Of a stretch of DNA of 64,000 bases, positions 42,410 to 51,881 are shown one piece after another. Under the pieces are notes generated by a model, which was not told where the DNA came from, did not search any database, and saw nothing but the letters and a program-made list of their open reading frames with translations. The first letter of the stretch is position 1; every line of letters begins with the position of its first letter. The position numbers were made by a program, and so were the translations under genes. The stretch is from Treponema sp. (lineage in GTDB: Bacteria > Spirochaetota > Spirochaetia > Treponematales > Treponemataceae). The stretch covers positions 54,985 through 118,984 of the forward strand of contig JAILIC010000075.1 of NCBI GenBank assembly GCA_024695475.1. Reading direction: 5' to 3'.

Positions 42410-43819
42410 ATGAACACACCATCAAATAAAGACGAAACAATAGTCCTCAGTCCTAAAGAAGCACATCGACGTGAGATGATTCTCTATGGACCGCAAGTAA
42501 AAACGATATGTACACTTGCATTACCACTCGTCTTTTACAGCAGCCTCAGCCAGATATTTCAACTTATTGATACCATAATTGCAGCCAGAATGAGTGCAAA
42601 CGTTGTAAGTACGGTATCATTTATTAGTCAGATAGAGACCATGCTTTTTGCAATCGGATCAGGGCTTTCGGTTGGTGGGTCAATCATTATCAGTAGAACA
42701 TACGGTGCCGGCAACATGCAAAAGGTACGCAGTCAAATTAGTACCCTGTTCTTTTTGGCACTTGCTATTGGTATGCTCCTACTGACCATTACCATTCCTT
42801 TTGCATCCCCTTTTCTTAAACTTTTCCACATGCCAAAAGATTTACTAAAAAAGGGAACAATCTATTTTATATTAACAATTATTGGGCTTATTTTCCAATT
42901 TATCAATACGATGTATCTCGCCATAGAAAAATCACGAGGAAACACCAAAATAATCATGTGGTGTAATATCTTGGTAATGAGCATCAAAACACTGCTCAAT
43001 TTTCTGATCATCGCATTAAAAAACGCTGCAGTTATTTCGATCGATACCGCTATGCTCATGCTACCAGGTTCTACGATAACGGCACATGCAACATTAGCAG
43101 CTATTGCAATCATAAATCTCACCAGTAAACGTAATCCATTTAGACTCAATATCAAGCTCTGTTCTTTTTCAAAAACATTCATGTACCCCCTATCATCATT
43201 GAGTATACCGATATTTTTGGAAAAGTTTGTATTTGCATTTGGTAAAGTCATAGTCAATTCCATGTGCGCCTCAATGGGCAGCAGTGTCGTAGGAGCACTC
43301 GGGGTCAGCAATAGATTGGGAGGACTCTGTACCAATCCACCATCAGGATTTCAAGATGCAGAATCTGGACTTATCAGCCAAAACATAGGGAACAACAATA
43401 TAAAACGAGCACTTGGCATATTTTATCGTACCCTGCTCATTAACTTAGGCATTGCCCTTGTCCTCTTTGTCATAACAGGTATCTTTAAAAAAGACATTGT
43501 TGCCATCTTTGCAAAAGGCGATATTGCGTTTGCTGCAGAGATAGACAAAATCTATACCTATGAGCGACTCGCAACCATATTAATTTCTATAAACGCATCA
43601 GTCATGGGTTTACTCTATGGTTTTGGCAAAACGCGCATTTCGATGATACTGAATGCAGCACGCTTATTTGTATTCCGAATTCCTCCACTCTTTCTTCTTA
43701 TGCGTTTTACGACACTTGGCGTCACAGCAGTTGGGCTAGCCATGCTCATCAGTAACTGCATGGTCGGTATTACATCAGGCATTGTTGCAATCTTCTTTAT
43801 CAAAAAGTATCGCACATAG
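42410..43819 (+). CDS. MATE family multidrug/metabolite exporter
   Basis: The 469-aa membrane protein has twelve spans in two halves. Typical stretches are ICTLALPLVFYSSLSQIFQL with IDTIIAARM just after, then GSGLSVGGSIIISRTYGAGN, GALGVSNRLGGL and ISQNIGNNNIKRALGI. MATE carriers export cationic drugs or metabolites by Na+ or H+ antiport. The first 25 residues are polar. The convergent neighbour is a stand-alone condensation-domain protein; a link between the two is only speculative. Confidence 0.92.
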   Translation: MNTPSNKDETIVLSPKEAHRREMILYGPQVKTICTLALPLVFYSSLSQIFQLIDTIIAARMSANVVSTVSFISQIETMLFAIGSGLSVGGSIIISRTYGAGNMQKVRSQISTLFFLALAIGMLLLTITIPFASPFLKLFHMPKDLLKKGTIYFILTIIGLIFQFINTMYLAIEKSRGNTKIIMWCNILVMSIKTLLNFLIIALKNAAVISIDTAMLMLPGSTITAHATLAAIAIINLTSKRNPFRLNIKLCSFSKTFMYPLSSLSIPIFLEKFVFAFGKVIVNSMCASMGSSVVGALGVSNRLGGLCTNPPSGFQDAESGLISQNIGNNNIKRALGIFYRTLLINLGIALVLFVITGIFKKDIVAIFAKGDIAFAAEIDKIYTYERLATILISINASVMGLLYGFGKTRISMILNAARLFVFRIPPLFLLMRFTTLGVTAVGLAMLISNCMVGITSGIVAIFFIKKYRT

Positions 43820-43857
43820 TCGTAACTTCAAAACTGTTACGAGCAACAAAATACGCA

Positions 43858-45072
43858 TCAAATCTCTTCCATAATTTCCTCAATAGTACAATTGGGAGTA
43901 AGTAATTTTTTTATAATGGCAACATAACACCGCAGATACTTTCGAGCACGTTGAAAAGAAAATAAATCCGATCTAAAAAACAAAAGAAGGTGGTTCGTCT
44001 GCTTAAACGGGAAAAAACAAATCGTAAAATCAGTTTTCGAGTAGCGTGAAGGAATCGGAACAAAAGTACAAGGCTTATTATCGAGATATACATTTGCAAT
44101 TTTAGGAGGCTCATAGGTAAACAATGTTCGAGAAAAATCTCTAATATCAGAAACATTACAATCCAAAAAGAGTTTTTTACAGTCAAAATGCTGGTGTTCT
44201 ACGGCAGCACGGACATATTCGTCGACACTTTGTAAAAACGCTTCTATTGTCATGTCAGGAGCAATTTTAAATCGCACAGGAACCGTTTTTGCCAAAAGTC
44301 CAATCGACCGAATTGTTTTTCCGGAACGACAACTTAAATTGGTTGCAGTAACTATATCACTTGACTGGCACTCTTTATAAAGAAAAAGTAAAAAAGCAGA
44401 AAAATAATACACAAACTGCGTTATACAAAGCTGAGCACAGAGCCTCTGTACTTTCCTAGTAAGCAGACTATCAAGATGATGAATCATGGAATTTCCATCA
44501 CCACCATACTCAGTAATTCCGTCTTTATTTCGAGGAAGTATCAAACTTTTATAGGGAGTTACAAATTGCTGAGACCAAAAAGCCGTATTCTGTTTTACAA
44601 GTAGCTCATCAGCCACAACTATAGGGGGTGGTTGATACAAAACATCTATTCCAGAATAAAAATTATTCAATTCCGAAAAGAAAATCGCCATCGAAAAGCC
44701 ATCAGTTACGATGTGACAAATATCAAATAGAATGGTATCTTGAAAAAAAGCGACGCGTATAAGCGGTTCTTCTTCAAGATCAAAGGGCTGGATAAAATCC
44801 TGTAGATTTTTTGACGTAAAAGCATGTACACATATCGAAAGCGTCTTTTTGCAGCATCTGTATATTACCCCGTCTTTTTCAAAAAAATTTGACCGGAGAC
44901 GGTCATGGCGGGCAATTATACAATTTATCGCTGTTGTTAATCGCTCGACATCTAACGACTCAGTTTTTAAACCAAAAGCAAGATTGATAGCAGTATTACG
45001 GGATCCTTTCCAAAGGTTAAAAATATCCTGTTCTTGGGAAGTTGCTTTTTCTATTGTATACATTTTTTTCAT
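43858..45072 (-). CDS. Stand-alone condensation-domain acyltransferase-like protein
   Basis: The 404-aa protein resembles the condensation/PapA/WES superfamily. AINLAFGLKTESLDVERLTT and CIIARHDRLRSNF form the N-terminal lobe. The core motif appears as FDICHIVTDGFSMAIFF, with the catalytic His and Asp-Gly kept but the first His of HHxxxDG replaced by Cys. KTVPVRFKI and the DFSRTLFTYE floor region follow. No adenylation or carrier domain is fused or adjacent. ATG 45072 is chosen because a TATACT box (45086-45081) ends 8 nt before it. It may esterify or amidate a carrier-bound acyl group; the substrate is unknown. Confidence 0.8.
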   Translation of the reverse strand: MKKMYTIEKATSQEQDIFNLWKGSRNTAINLAFGLKTESLDVERLTTAINCIIARHDRLRSNFFEKDGVIYRCCKKTLSICVHAFTSKNLQDFIQPFDLEEEPLIRVAFFQDTILFDICHIVTDGFSMAIFFSELNNFYSGIDVLYQPPPIVVADELLVKQNTAFWSQQFVTPYKSLILPRNKDGITEYGGDGNSMIHHLDSLLTRKVQRLCAQLCITQFVYYFSAFLLFLYKECQSSDIVTATNLSCRSGKTIRSIGLLAKTVPVRFKIAPDMTIEAFLQSVDEYVRAAVEHQHFDCKKLFLDCNVSDIRDFSRTLFTYEPPKIANVYLDNKPCTFVPIPSRYSKTDFTICFFPFKQTNHLLLFFRSDLFSFQRARKYLRCYVAIIKKLLTPNCTIEEIMEEI

Positions 45073-45176
45073 GCAACCATAGTATATCATAGTTTTTTTA
45101 TTTGGTAGAAAAGAATCGTCTAGCAGTAAATCTTTTTTACATTATTTCTCTAGTGTCCATGATTATAATTATATGT

Positions 45177-45182
45177 TATACT
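45177..45182 (+). promoter_or_regulatory. Promoter of the NSS transporter gene, leaderless layout
   Basis: An extended -10, TGTTATACT, ends at 45182, eight bases before ATG 45191. A perfect TATAAT lies slightly upstream (45164-45169) and could give a 15-nt leader. No ribosome site is visible in either case. Confidence 0.5.
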
Positions 45183-45190
45183 CCCCCATT

Positions 45191-46561
45191 ATGGAAAACA
45201 GAGAAAACTTTAAATCCCGAATAGGCTTTATCATGACATCCGCAGGATGTGCCATCGGTCTCGGAAACGTATGGCGTTTTCCCTTCATTACTGGAAAATA
45301 CGGTGGAGCTGCATTCGTTCTTTTTTATCTTATCTTTTTAGTACTGCTCGGTGCACCAATCATGGTTATGGAGTTTGCAGTCGGAAGAGCAAGCGCCAAA
45401 AGTGCCGCGCGATCATTTCATGTTCTAGAACCAAAAGGTACCAAATGGCATATATTCGGTTACATTGCATCCATTGGCAATTATCTGCTTATGATGTTCT
45501 ACACATCAGTCGCTGGCTGGATGTTCTCTTATATCGTTAAGAGCGCACGAGGATCATTCCAAGGTCTCTCTACCACAGAGATTGGAGCCATTTTTACTAA
45601 CCTGCTTGCAAATCCGGCAGAACAGCTTTTTTGGATGTTTTTTGTAACAATCGTCGGATTTATCATCTGCTCAGGTGGACTTAAAAACGGAGTAGAAAAA
45701 GCATCTACTCTCATCATGACCAGTCTTTTATTCCTCATGCTCATACTGGCCATACGTGCACTATCACTATCAGGAGCACAAAAAGGATTGGTATTTTACC
45801 TTAAACCTGATTTTTCAAAAATGATCGACTGTGGCATTGGCGAGGTAGTCTTTGCAGCCATGGGACAGGCATTCTTTACCCTTTCAATAGGAATGGGCTC
45901 TCTTGCCATATTTGGAAGTTACATCGGAAAAGAAAAAGCACTTGCAGGCGAAGCCTTAAGCGTTATCGCCATGGATACCTTTGTTGCCCTCATGGCAGGT
46001 TTTATTATCTTCCCCGCATGTTTTGCTTTTGGTGAAAACCCAGGACAAGGACCAGGACTTTTGTTTGTCACATTACCAAACATCTTTAATTTCATGTTCC
46101 TTGGACGCTTTTGGGGTACACTCTTCTTTGTCTTTATGTCATTTGCAGCCCTTACAACCGTAATCGCCGTCTTTGAAAACCTCATCGCATCCACTATGGA
46201 TTTGTTTGGTTGGAGCAGAAAAAAGGCAGTCATCATAAACCTTATTGTTGTAAGCGTTTTTTCTATTCCCTGTGTACTTGGATTTAATATCTGGAGCAGT
46301 TTTGCCATTCCAAAGGTAGGTAACATCCAAGATATCGAAGATTTTATCGTATCAAACAATCTGCTTCCGCTAGGCTCACTTGTCTACTTATTGTTCTGTA
46401 CCACCCGTTATGGCTGGGGTTTTGATAACTTTATGGCTGAAGCAAACACTGGCAGTGGCATACAATTTCCACGATGTCTTTCGTTTTACATACGGTTTAT
46501 TCTTCCCGTGATTGTTATTGTCATCTGGGTTGTAGGATATCTGCAAAAGTTCTTTCTGTAG
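45191..46561 (+). CDS. Sodium-dependent transporter of the NSS (SNF) family
   Basis: The 456-aa membrane protein has about twelve spans. The start is the sodium-site motif MTSAGCAIGLGNVWRFPF, then KYGGAAFVLFYLIFLVLLG and PIMVMEFAVGRASAKSA. In the middle, GQAFFTLSIGMGSLAIFGSY is the LeuT-like substrate/sodium helix. The family takes up amino acids or amines with sodium. The ATG at 45191 is preferred over an in-frame codon at 45173, which falls in the promoter. Confidence 0.94.
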   Translation: MENRENFKSRIGFIMTSAGCAIGLGNVWRFPFITGKYGGAAFVLFYLIFLVLLGAPIMVMEFAVGRASAKSAARSFHVLEPKGTKWHIFGYIASIGNYLLMMFYTSVAGWMFSYIVKSARGSFQGLSTTEIGAIFTNLLANPAEQLFWMFFVTIVGFIICSGGLKNGVEKASTLIMTSLLFLMLILAIRALSLSGAQKGLVFYLKPDFSKMIDCGIGEVVFAAMGQAFFTLSIGMGSLAIFGSYIGKEKALAGEALSVIAMDTFVALMAGFIIFPACFAFGENPGQGPGLLFVTLPNIFNFMFLGRFWGTLFFVFMSFAALTTVIAVFENLIASTMDLFGWSRKKAVIINLIVVSVFSIPCVLGFNIWSSFAIPKVGNIQDIEDFIVSNNLLPLGSLVYLLFCTTRYGWGFDNFMAEANTGSGIQFPRCLSFYIRFILPVIVIVIWVVGYLQKFFL

Positions 46562-46583
46562 CAATTAACCAGTTTTATGCTAC

Positions 46584-46620
46584 ATGTTGTACACCGCTTT
46601 TAAAGCACGATGTACAACAT
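46584..46620. terminator. Bidirectional terminator-like hairpin
   Basis: ATGTTGTACA and TGTACAACAT pair perfectly over ten bases, with an inner GCTTT/AAAGC pairing. It lies between the convergent stops at 46561 and 46630. The plus-strand side runs into a T-rich stretch (TTATTTTCTTTTTTT). Confidence 0.7.
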
Positions 46621-46629
46621 ACGGCGTGA

Positions 46630-49600
46630 TTATTTTCTTTTTTTCGAAAGAATGTAGGCCCTCTCTTGTTTTGAAAAGTCAGCCTCTTTTAGCATTTTTT
46701 CAGTAAGATTATCAGCAGCACCATGCTCCAAGAACAGATCTATAAGCTCTTTACCAATTTCGGTATCATAAATGGAGTAATACGGCGACAACATGCCAAG
46801 TAAAAAATCATCACCAACAACAACCGAGCAGTCTGCACCAGCATCAATTAACAAATGGATCAAGCGCATCAAGTCTTCGCAAGCCCAGTCCTCATCATAA
46901 TAGTGCCTCATAGACGCTACAGCCGCAAAAAGTGCAGGCTCAGCATATTCAGTAGGCAACAAGTTAGGATCAGCCCCCTTGTCCAAAAGCAGTTTACACA
47001 GATCATACATACCAGGCTCAATAACATTGTATAATACCGTATTATCACCGACTACCATATTAGGATCCGCACCCAGGTTTAATAAGGTTGTAACATACTC
47101 AATATCACGCTCATCGTCAGAGTCAAAATGATCAAAAAAGTAATAAAAAGCATCATGTCCACGCTTATCTTTTGCTAGCACATCCACCTTATGCTCAAGG
47201 AACAAATCAAAGAGCGCAAACGTAGCGTCTTTATGTCCAGAATTATCTAAAAGATAGAGTAATGGGGTCTGACCATACTTATTTGTGACATTAAGATCGA
47301 TTCCTAGATTAATTAAATACTGTATCGCAGCAATATCCGAGTCATCAGGAGAACTACAGAAGAAAAAGAGTGCATTTTCACCATCTTTTGAACGTGCATT
47401 AATACTAATACCATGAGACAAAAGGTACTGCATAATCTCGCTTATCAGTTTTTGGCTCGCTCGCCGTTCCTTTTTTTCGTAGTCCTCAAGATAATCTTCT
47501 GCTTCATTAAAATACAGATCTTTCCATTCATAGGCCAAAATCTGTATAGAAGTGGTATCACCACCTTTAAAACCATAATCTATAATCTGTTCTGGCAGTT
47601 GCAATCCCAGTGACAAATACAAATTAAACAATGGAATAGGATTATAATAATCACTAGCCCCTGTTGTGATCATAATAAAAGCAGAATTCATAAGGGTAAT
47701 GTTTGCATTTACGTGATCATCATAGAATGTATCAGAAAGAACCACACCATTATCTTTAAGCAACAGCAACACCGACTGTATATAGTCGATTGTTTTTTGT
47801 GCAGAGGCATTTTTGAAATATACTTGATCTCTATAGAAATCTGCAATTGGTGCAAGCAACTGCGTCCGGTCTTCTTTTTTTACCAATGGCACAAACTCTG
47901 CAAGTTTTGCATAATCCTGTGCAAAAAAAGCCTTTTCTATCATCTGATAAGAATACGAAGCTCCCGCCTCAACAAGTACATCACGGACAGCGTTTGCATT
48001 GTTACCAGCCTGCCAGGCTTCAAGCGGTGTAAAGCGGTACGATTCGGACCGACCATTATTTGTTTTGTATTCATTTTCAACTGAATAACCACTTTCAGAA
48101 AGATAGCGAATCATATCTGGATTATGATTAAATGCTGCCGGATAGCTGAATATCTGAATTGGACTAGTATACTCTTGTGTTTTTTCGTATAAAGGCTTCC
48201 AATCACCGAGAGCAGAGAGACTTTCTCTTGTACCAAAGGCGAGCTCAGTAAGAACCGTCTTTTTATAAGGCACAAAAACACCCTTTTCACCGTCATAGTC
48301 AAAATCCAAAGAAACCGGTAATTCTACCGTACCAGAACCTGGATAAATGCATATACAAACTTGTCCATAATCGTCAATATCAGCACTAAATTTATATCCA
48401 TACTGCTCTTTTACAATAAATGAAAGCGTATTAAATATCTCATCTAAAGAAGCACTATGATGCTCACGAGTCTGTACAATCCATTCACCTTTTTGCCAGG
48501 CATACACATGCAATTTTTGAGGATTTAACTCAAAGATACCGTTATATTCTTCATGCCACGTAAAAAGATAATGCTCGCCATTAGGATTTACAAATATACA
48601 AAACTTGTAATAACTATGACCACCGCCAGTACCAGGGAAAAAGCCATGATACAGGTTTCCGCTAAAGGCACCACTAGGCTTTGTCCAATATGTTGAACCA
48701 TCTTCCCAAGCACGAGTGCGTACCAAAACTATTCCGTCATCGGTAATCCGTACATTATCTGCTCCGACATCCATGGTATATAAACCTTTGAGCATACGCT
48801 GGGTTTCTGGATCATAGTGATAGTCAACTTCTTCCGTAGTGTAGTATGCCCCGTACACTTCACGACGGGCAATACCAGCATTAACAGCAATTTCATCTAT
48901 CGCACAGTCATTAGCACTGTCAGTACCCTGATAGACAGATTGTATTTCCATAGTAATCTTAGAATACAACTTGTCATACTTTTGGATATAGAGATATTGA
49001 GCAAAAGGTGTATCATCTAACGTATAGGTACTGGCGTTTTGTTCATCATCATCAAAAATAAATTTGACGTCTTTTGGACGATTATTTGTCCAGTAGTACG
49101 CAAGATTACCAAAACCATTTTTGATACAGAGATACGAAATTGTCGTCGGCTCTGCAAGCGTAAACGAAAGCTTTTCGCCTGTACCATCACCAGCGCTGCC
49201 TTCAACCCAGCTTGTCCACTTTGCATTAGCGACATTTTTTGCCACATACTTACCAGAAGCTGCATCCAATTCACTGGTAGCAGAGATTTCTTTGACATGA
49301 CCTGTTGCTGGCACCATAGGACGACACCAGTCAACCCATTCATCAAGGGTAAATGTTTTACTTGGAGTAATAACCTTTTCTACAATAGTTTTACCAAAAA
49401 GATACTGATAATACCCCTCACCATAATCACGGATATACACAGGGTGATCAGGCATCTCAACAATACTAACGGTACCACACTCGTTTTCGCCGGCATCAGG
49501 AGCTTTTACACCACACTCGCGGAAAGACTCATCAAGCTCTCCATCATAGTGATACAAATGTATTTCTGAAAGTGATGGATTAGAACAAAAAGAATTATAG

Positions 49601-50121
49601 CCAATACTGTGTACGGTTGTATTTAGAGGAAAATACACCGCAGTCAAATTATCACATGAACAAAAACTTCTGGAGCCAATAGCCGTAAGCCCTTCCGGAA
49701 AGTGAATCTCCAAAAGAGAAACTACATCATAAAACAAGTCGTATGGCAAATACCAAGAGGGATTTTTTTTCTCATTTTGAGTATCAATATCAGCTTCCAT
49801 CTTACACTGAGAAAAATCCAATACAACACGCATATTGGGATTATCATGCAATATGGTAGAAAGCCTTTCCCAGTCATCTCTATGAATTGAAAAAGTTCCC
49901 TTATATACAACCTTTTTTACTTTATGTACCGTCTCTTTAATAACGGCTTTATTGTTATACACGGGAATAGTTTTAATGATATCATCTACGCTTTTTGCAG
50001 TGATAACTTTAGAACCAGAAACGATTGTCTTAACTTCATCAGAAGTGTTCTCTTTACCTTGGCAAGCTATAGAAAAAAAAGAAAACACCAGTACACAGAT
50101 AATACTTAGTCTATGTTTCAA
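46630..50121 (-). CDS. Giant repeat lipoprotein: leucine-rich repeats, discoidin-like domain, ankyrin repeats
   Basis: The 1163-aa product has a lipoprotein signal (MKHRLSIICVLVFSFFSIAC; the lipobox Cys is about residue 20). Residues about 125-215 contain BspA-type leucine-rich repeats (LLEIHFPEGLTAIGSRSFCS, CDNLTAVYFPLN). Residues about 275-425 look like a discoidin/F5-8-type carbohydrate-binding fold (WTSWVEGSAGDGTGEKLSFT). From about 660 on come helical repeats ending in canonical ankyrin units (LGIDLNVTNKYGQTPLLYLL, LLDKGADPNLLP, LLIDAGADCSVVVGDD). The start is TTG 50121 with GGAG eight bases upstream. Such surface proteins may bind host matrix or glycans. Confidence 0.85.
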   Translation of the reverse strand: MKHRLSIICVLVFSFFSIACQGKENTSDEVKTIVSGSKVITAKSVDDIIKTIPVYNNKAVIKETVHKVKKVVYKGTFSIHRDDWERLSTILHDNPNMRVVLDFSQCKMEADIDTQNEKKNPSWYLPYDLFYDVVSLLEIHFPEGLTAIGSRSFCSCDNLTAVYFPLNTTVHSIGYNSFCSNPSLSEIHLYHYDGELDESFRECGVKAPDAGENECGTVSIVEMPDHPVYIRDYGEGYYQYLFGKTIVEKVITPSKTFTLDEWVDWCRPMVPATGHVKEISATSELDAASGKYVAKNVANAKWTSWVEGSAGDGTGEKLSFTLAEPTTISYLCIKNGFGNLAYYWTNNRPKDVKFIFDDDEQNASTYTLDDTPFAQYLYIQKYDKLYSKITMEIQSVYQGTDSANDCAIDEIAVNAGIARREVYGAYYTTEEVDYHYDPETQRMLKGLYTMDVGADNVRITDDGIVLVRTRAWEDGSTYWTKPSGAFSGNLYHGFFPGTGGGHSYYKFCIFVNPNGEHYLFTWHEEYNGIFELNPQKLHVYAWQKGEWIVQTREHHSASLDEIFNTLSFIVKEQYGYKFSADIDDYGQVCICIYPGSGTVELPVSLDFDYDGEKGVFVPYKKTVLTELAFGTRESLSALGDWKPLYEKTQEYTSPIQIFSYPAAFNHNPDMIRYLSESGYSVENEYKTNNGRSESYRFTPLEAWQAGNNANAVRDVLVEAGASYSYQMIEKAFFAQDYAKLAEFVPLVKKEDRTQLLAPIADFYRDQVYFKNASAQKTIDYIQSVLLLLKDNGVVLSDTFYDDHVNANITLMNSAFIMITTGASDYYNPIPLFNLYLSLGLQLPEQIIDYGFKGGDTTSIQILAYEWKDLYFNEAEDYLEDYEKKERRASQKLISEIMQYLLSHGISINARSKDGENALFFFCSSPDDSDIAAIQYLINLGIDLNVTNKYGQTPLLYLLDNSGHKDATFALFDLFLEHKVDVLAKDKRGHDAFYYFFDHFDSDDERDIEYVTTLLNLGADPNMVVGDNTVLYNVIEPGMYDLCKLLLDKGADPNLLPTEYAEPALFAAVASMRHYYDEDWACEDLMRLIHLLIDAGADCSVVVGDDFLLGMLSPYYSIYDTEIGKELIDLFLEHGAADNLTEKMLKEADFSKQERAYILSKKRK

Positions 50122-50215
50122 TGTAATAACTCCATTGCAGATTTTTTACTAACACTTTTTAAATTGACACGATTTAGTATATCAGAAAGGCGTCTATTCC
50201 TGTCAATATCCGTAA

Positions 50216-51148
50216 CTAGTCTATCCACGAAAACTTTTCAAACGCAAAGTCACCGTGATAAATCGACACCACGTTTTTTGCCATAAAAACAATATAATAG
50301 ATAAGCCAGATGATAATAATCAGTTTCGCCAAAAACTCTAAAACAGGTGTTCTTTTTGTAGCATGTCGATACAAGGATGCTTGATTAGAAGGCAATAACA
50401 TAATAACCATGCTGACAATCGGTACACAGGCAAAAAGACAGATGATCCCGACATCATGAGCACGCCGTACTGCAACTGAAAAAGAAGGCAGCATACATAC
50501 GACCACAAATACAATACGTACAATATAAAGATACATTAACGCTGTTTCATGCCAGCTTCGTGCACAAAATATAATCAAAGCCCAAAGTACTACATTAATC
50601 ACCAATCTAAATACATAAAACCACCAATATTCAGAACGCGAAGCTGTACCTGTAAATAGAAAATACTTAGCAAAACTTTGAGTCACAGCTTCTCTCCAAC
50701 TCAGTTTTGCAGGTATATCTAAGTCTGTTCCTTCAGAGTCTTGCCCCTGCTGTGGTTGTTTGCACTCTTCCAAAGTAAAGCCGGCAGTGAGCAACGCCAT
50801 AGCAAACAGACTGCTTTCTGCCAAACTGGCAAGAGTTTTACCTGCAAAAAGCACTCCCACTGATTGAGTCAGCAGTATCTCCGGTAGCCTATACAAAGTC
50901 GAAAATAAATCATTCATTGGAATATAGTCAATAAAGCGCAATATTCGCAGATACACCAACGATGTAACATCAGATGACAAGATAAAGGTTGAGAGTACAA
51001 CCTGTACGGCAAGCCCCATACAAGCAGCATAAAAACAAACTGACAAAATGGCATACACGACATACTGCAACAGCTTTAACGCAGTTGTGTTTATCCAGGC
51101 TTTTTGTATACCTCTTGCTACAAAAAAAAAATCACACCGCAAAAACAC
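50216..51148 (-). CDS. DUF805 family membrane protein, probably 5'-truncated by a frameshift
   Basis: The 310-aa frame has several membrane spans and the DUF805 motifs ASRSEYWWFYVFRLVINVVLW and RRAHDVGIICLFACVPIV. The apparent start at 51148 is GTG without a ribosome site and begins with an odd MFLRCDFFFVARG. Just upstream, a 61-aa membrane frame ends within an A10 tract (51122-51131). One additional A there would fuse the two into a single protein of about 360 aa. The frame is therefore probably the 3' part of a frameshifted or phase-variable gene. The function of DUF805 proteins is unknown. Confidence 0.8.
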   Translation of the reverse strand: MFLRCDFFFVARGIQKAWINTTALKLLQYVVYAILSVCFYAACMGLAVQVVLSTFILSSDVTSLVYLRILRFIDYIPMNDLFSTLYRLPEILLTQSVGVLFAGKTLASLAESSLFAMALLTAGFTLEECKQPQQGQDSEGTDLDIPAKLSWREAVTQSFAKYFLFTGTASRSEYWWFYVFRLVINVVLWALIIFCARSWHETALMYLYIVRIVFVVVCMLPSFSVAVRRAHDVGIICLFACVPIVSMVIMLLPSNQASLYRHATKRTPVLEFLAKLIIIIWLIYYIVFMAKNVVSIYHGDFAFEKFSWID

Positions 51149-51303
51149 CGTATTACAATACCTGGCATTAACCCAATCAAAAAGAAAGGATTCGTAAAGT
51201 ACTCATATTCAGTTGCTTCGATATCAGCAAAAATCAATGATACAAGCAATAACGCACCAGAAGCAAAAAAAAGCAATCCAGCCTTTCGCAGTTTTTTATC
51301 CAT
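51118..51303 (-). CDS. Short membrane ORF, likely 5' end of the DUF805 gene
   Basis: ATG 51303 has GGAG about ten bases upstream. The 61-aa product has two hydrophobic segments (KAGLLFFASGALLLVSLIFA and FFLIGLMPGIVIRCFCGVIFF). Its stop arises only because of the register at the A10 tract (51122-51131), and it overlaps the next frame. I regard it as the amino-terminal part of the protein encoded downstream rather than a separate gene. Confidence 0.6.
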   Translation of the reverse strand: MDKKLRKAGLLFFASGALLLVSLIFADIEATEYEYFTNPFFLIGLMPGIVIRCFCGVIFFL

Positions 51304-51455
51304 AGTAGTATAACTCCACATGTGACTCTACCATACAACAAAGAGCCAGGTCAAACAGTGTGATTTAACTGTATAACCGTAAAAACAGATTGCCTTTTTT
51401 CATGATTTCTATACACTTAAAAAGTAATTAAGAATACTCTCATTGGAAAAATAAT

Positions 51456-51881
51456 ATGAACTGGATGAACAAAATAATTGCTTATTGTCTCTTATTTGTA
51501 ATAACAGGAATTGTAATCTATAGAACTCATGGAAGAATAAGCCAAAAGCGCTATTGGATAATTGAGACTATGATGATTGTAGGATGTATTCTTGTTTGGG
51601 CATTTGCAATAGTTATGCTATTGGTTTTTCACAATCGTCTCTTTTATATCCTGGCTAGTATTGCTTCACCTTTTTATTTCTATAAACATGCGCAACTGCA
51701 ATTTTTGCGCTATCATGATTTAAATTATTCCGGCTGGTATTGTTTGCTCAACCTTATTCCGTTCGTTGGTCTTTATTTTTGGATTATACGAATAATAAAA
51801 CCACGAACTGATTTAATAAATGAATTTGACGAACCTCTTGATTATTTAAAATTTATGAAAAAGACCAAATTATATCCTTAG
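51456..51881 (+). CDS. Small DUF805-like membrane protein
   Basis: The 141-aa protein has four hydrophobic segments and the DUF805 pattern GRISQKRYWIIETMMIVG, then RYHDLNYSGWYCLLNLIPFV and GLYFWIIRIIKP. The start ATG 51456 has TGGAAA upstream. The next gene begins directly after its stop (TAG then ATG), so they are coupled. It is a second DUF805-type gene within 1.5 kb of the frameshifted one but on the opposite strand. Confidence 0.8.
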   Translation: MNWMNKIIAYCLLFVITGIVIYRTHGRISQKRYWIIETMMIVGCILVWAFAIVMLLVFHNRLFYILASIASPFYFYKHAQLQFLRYHDLNYSGWYCLLNLIPFVGLYFWIIRIIKPRTDLINEFDEPLDYLKFMKKTKLYP

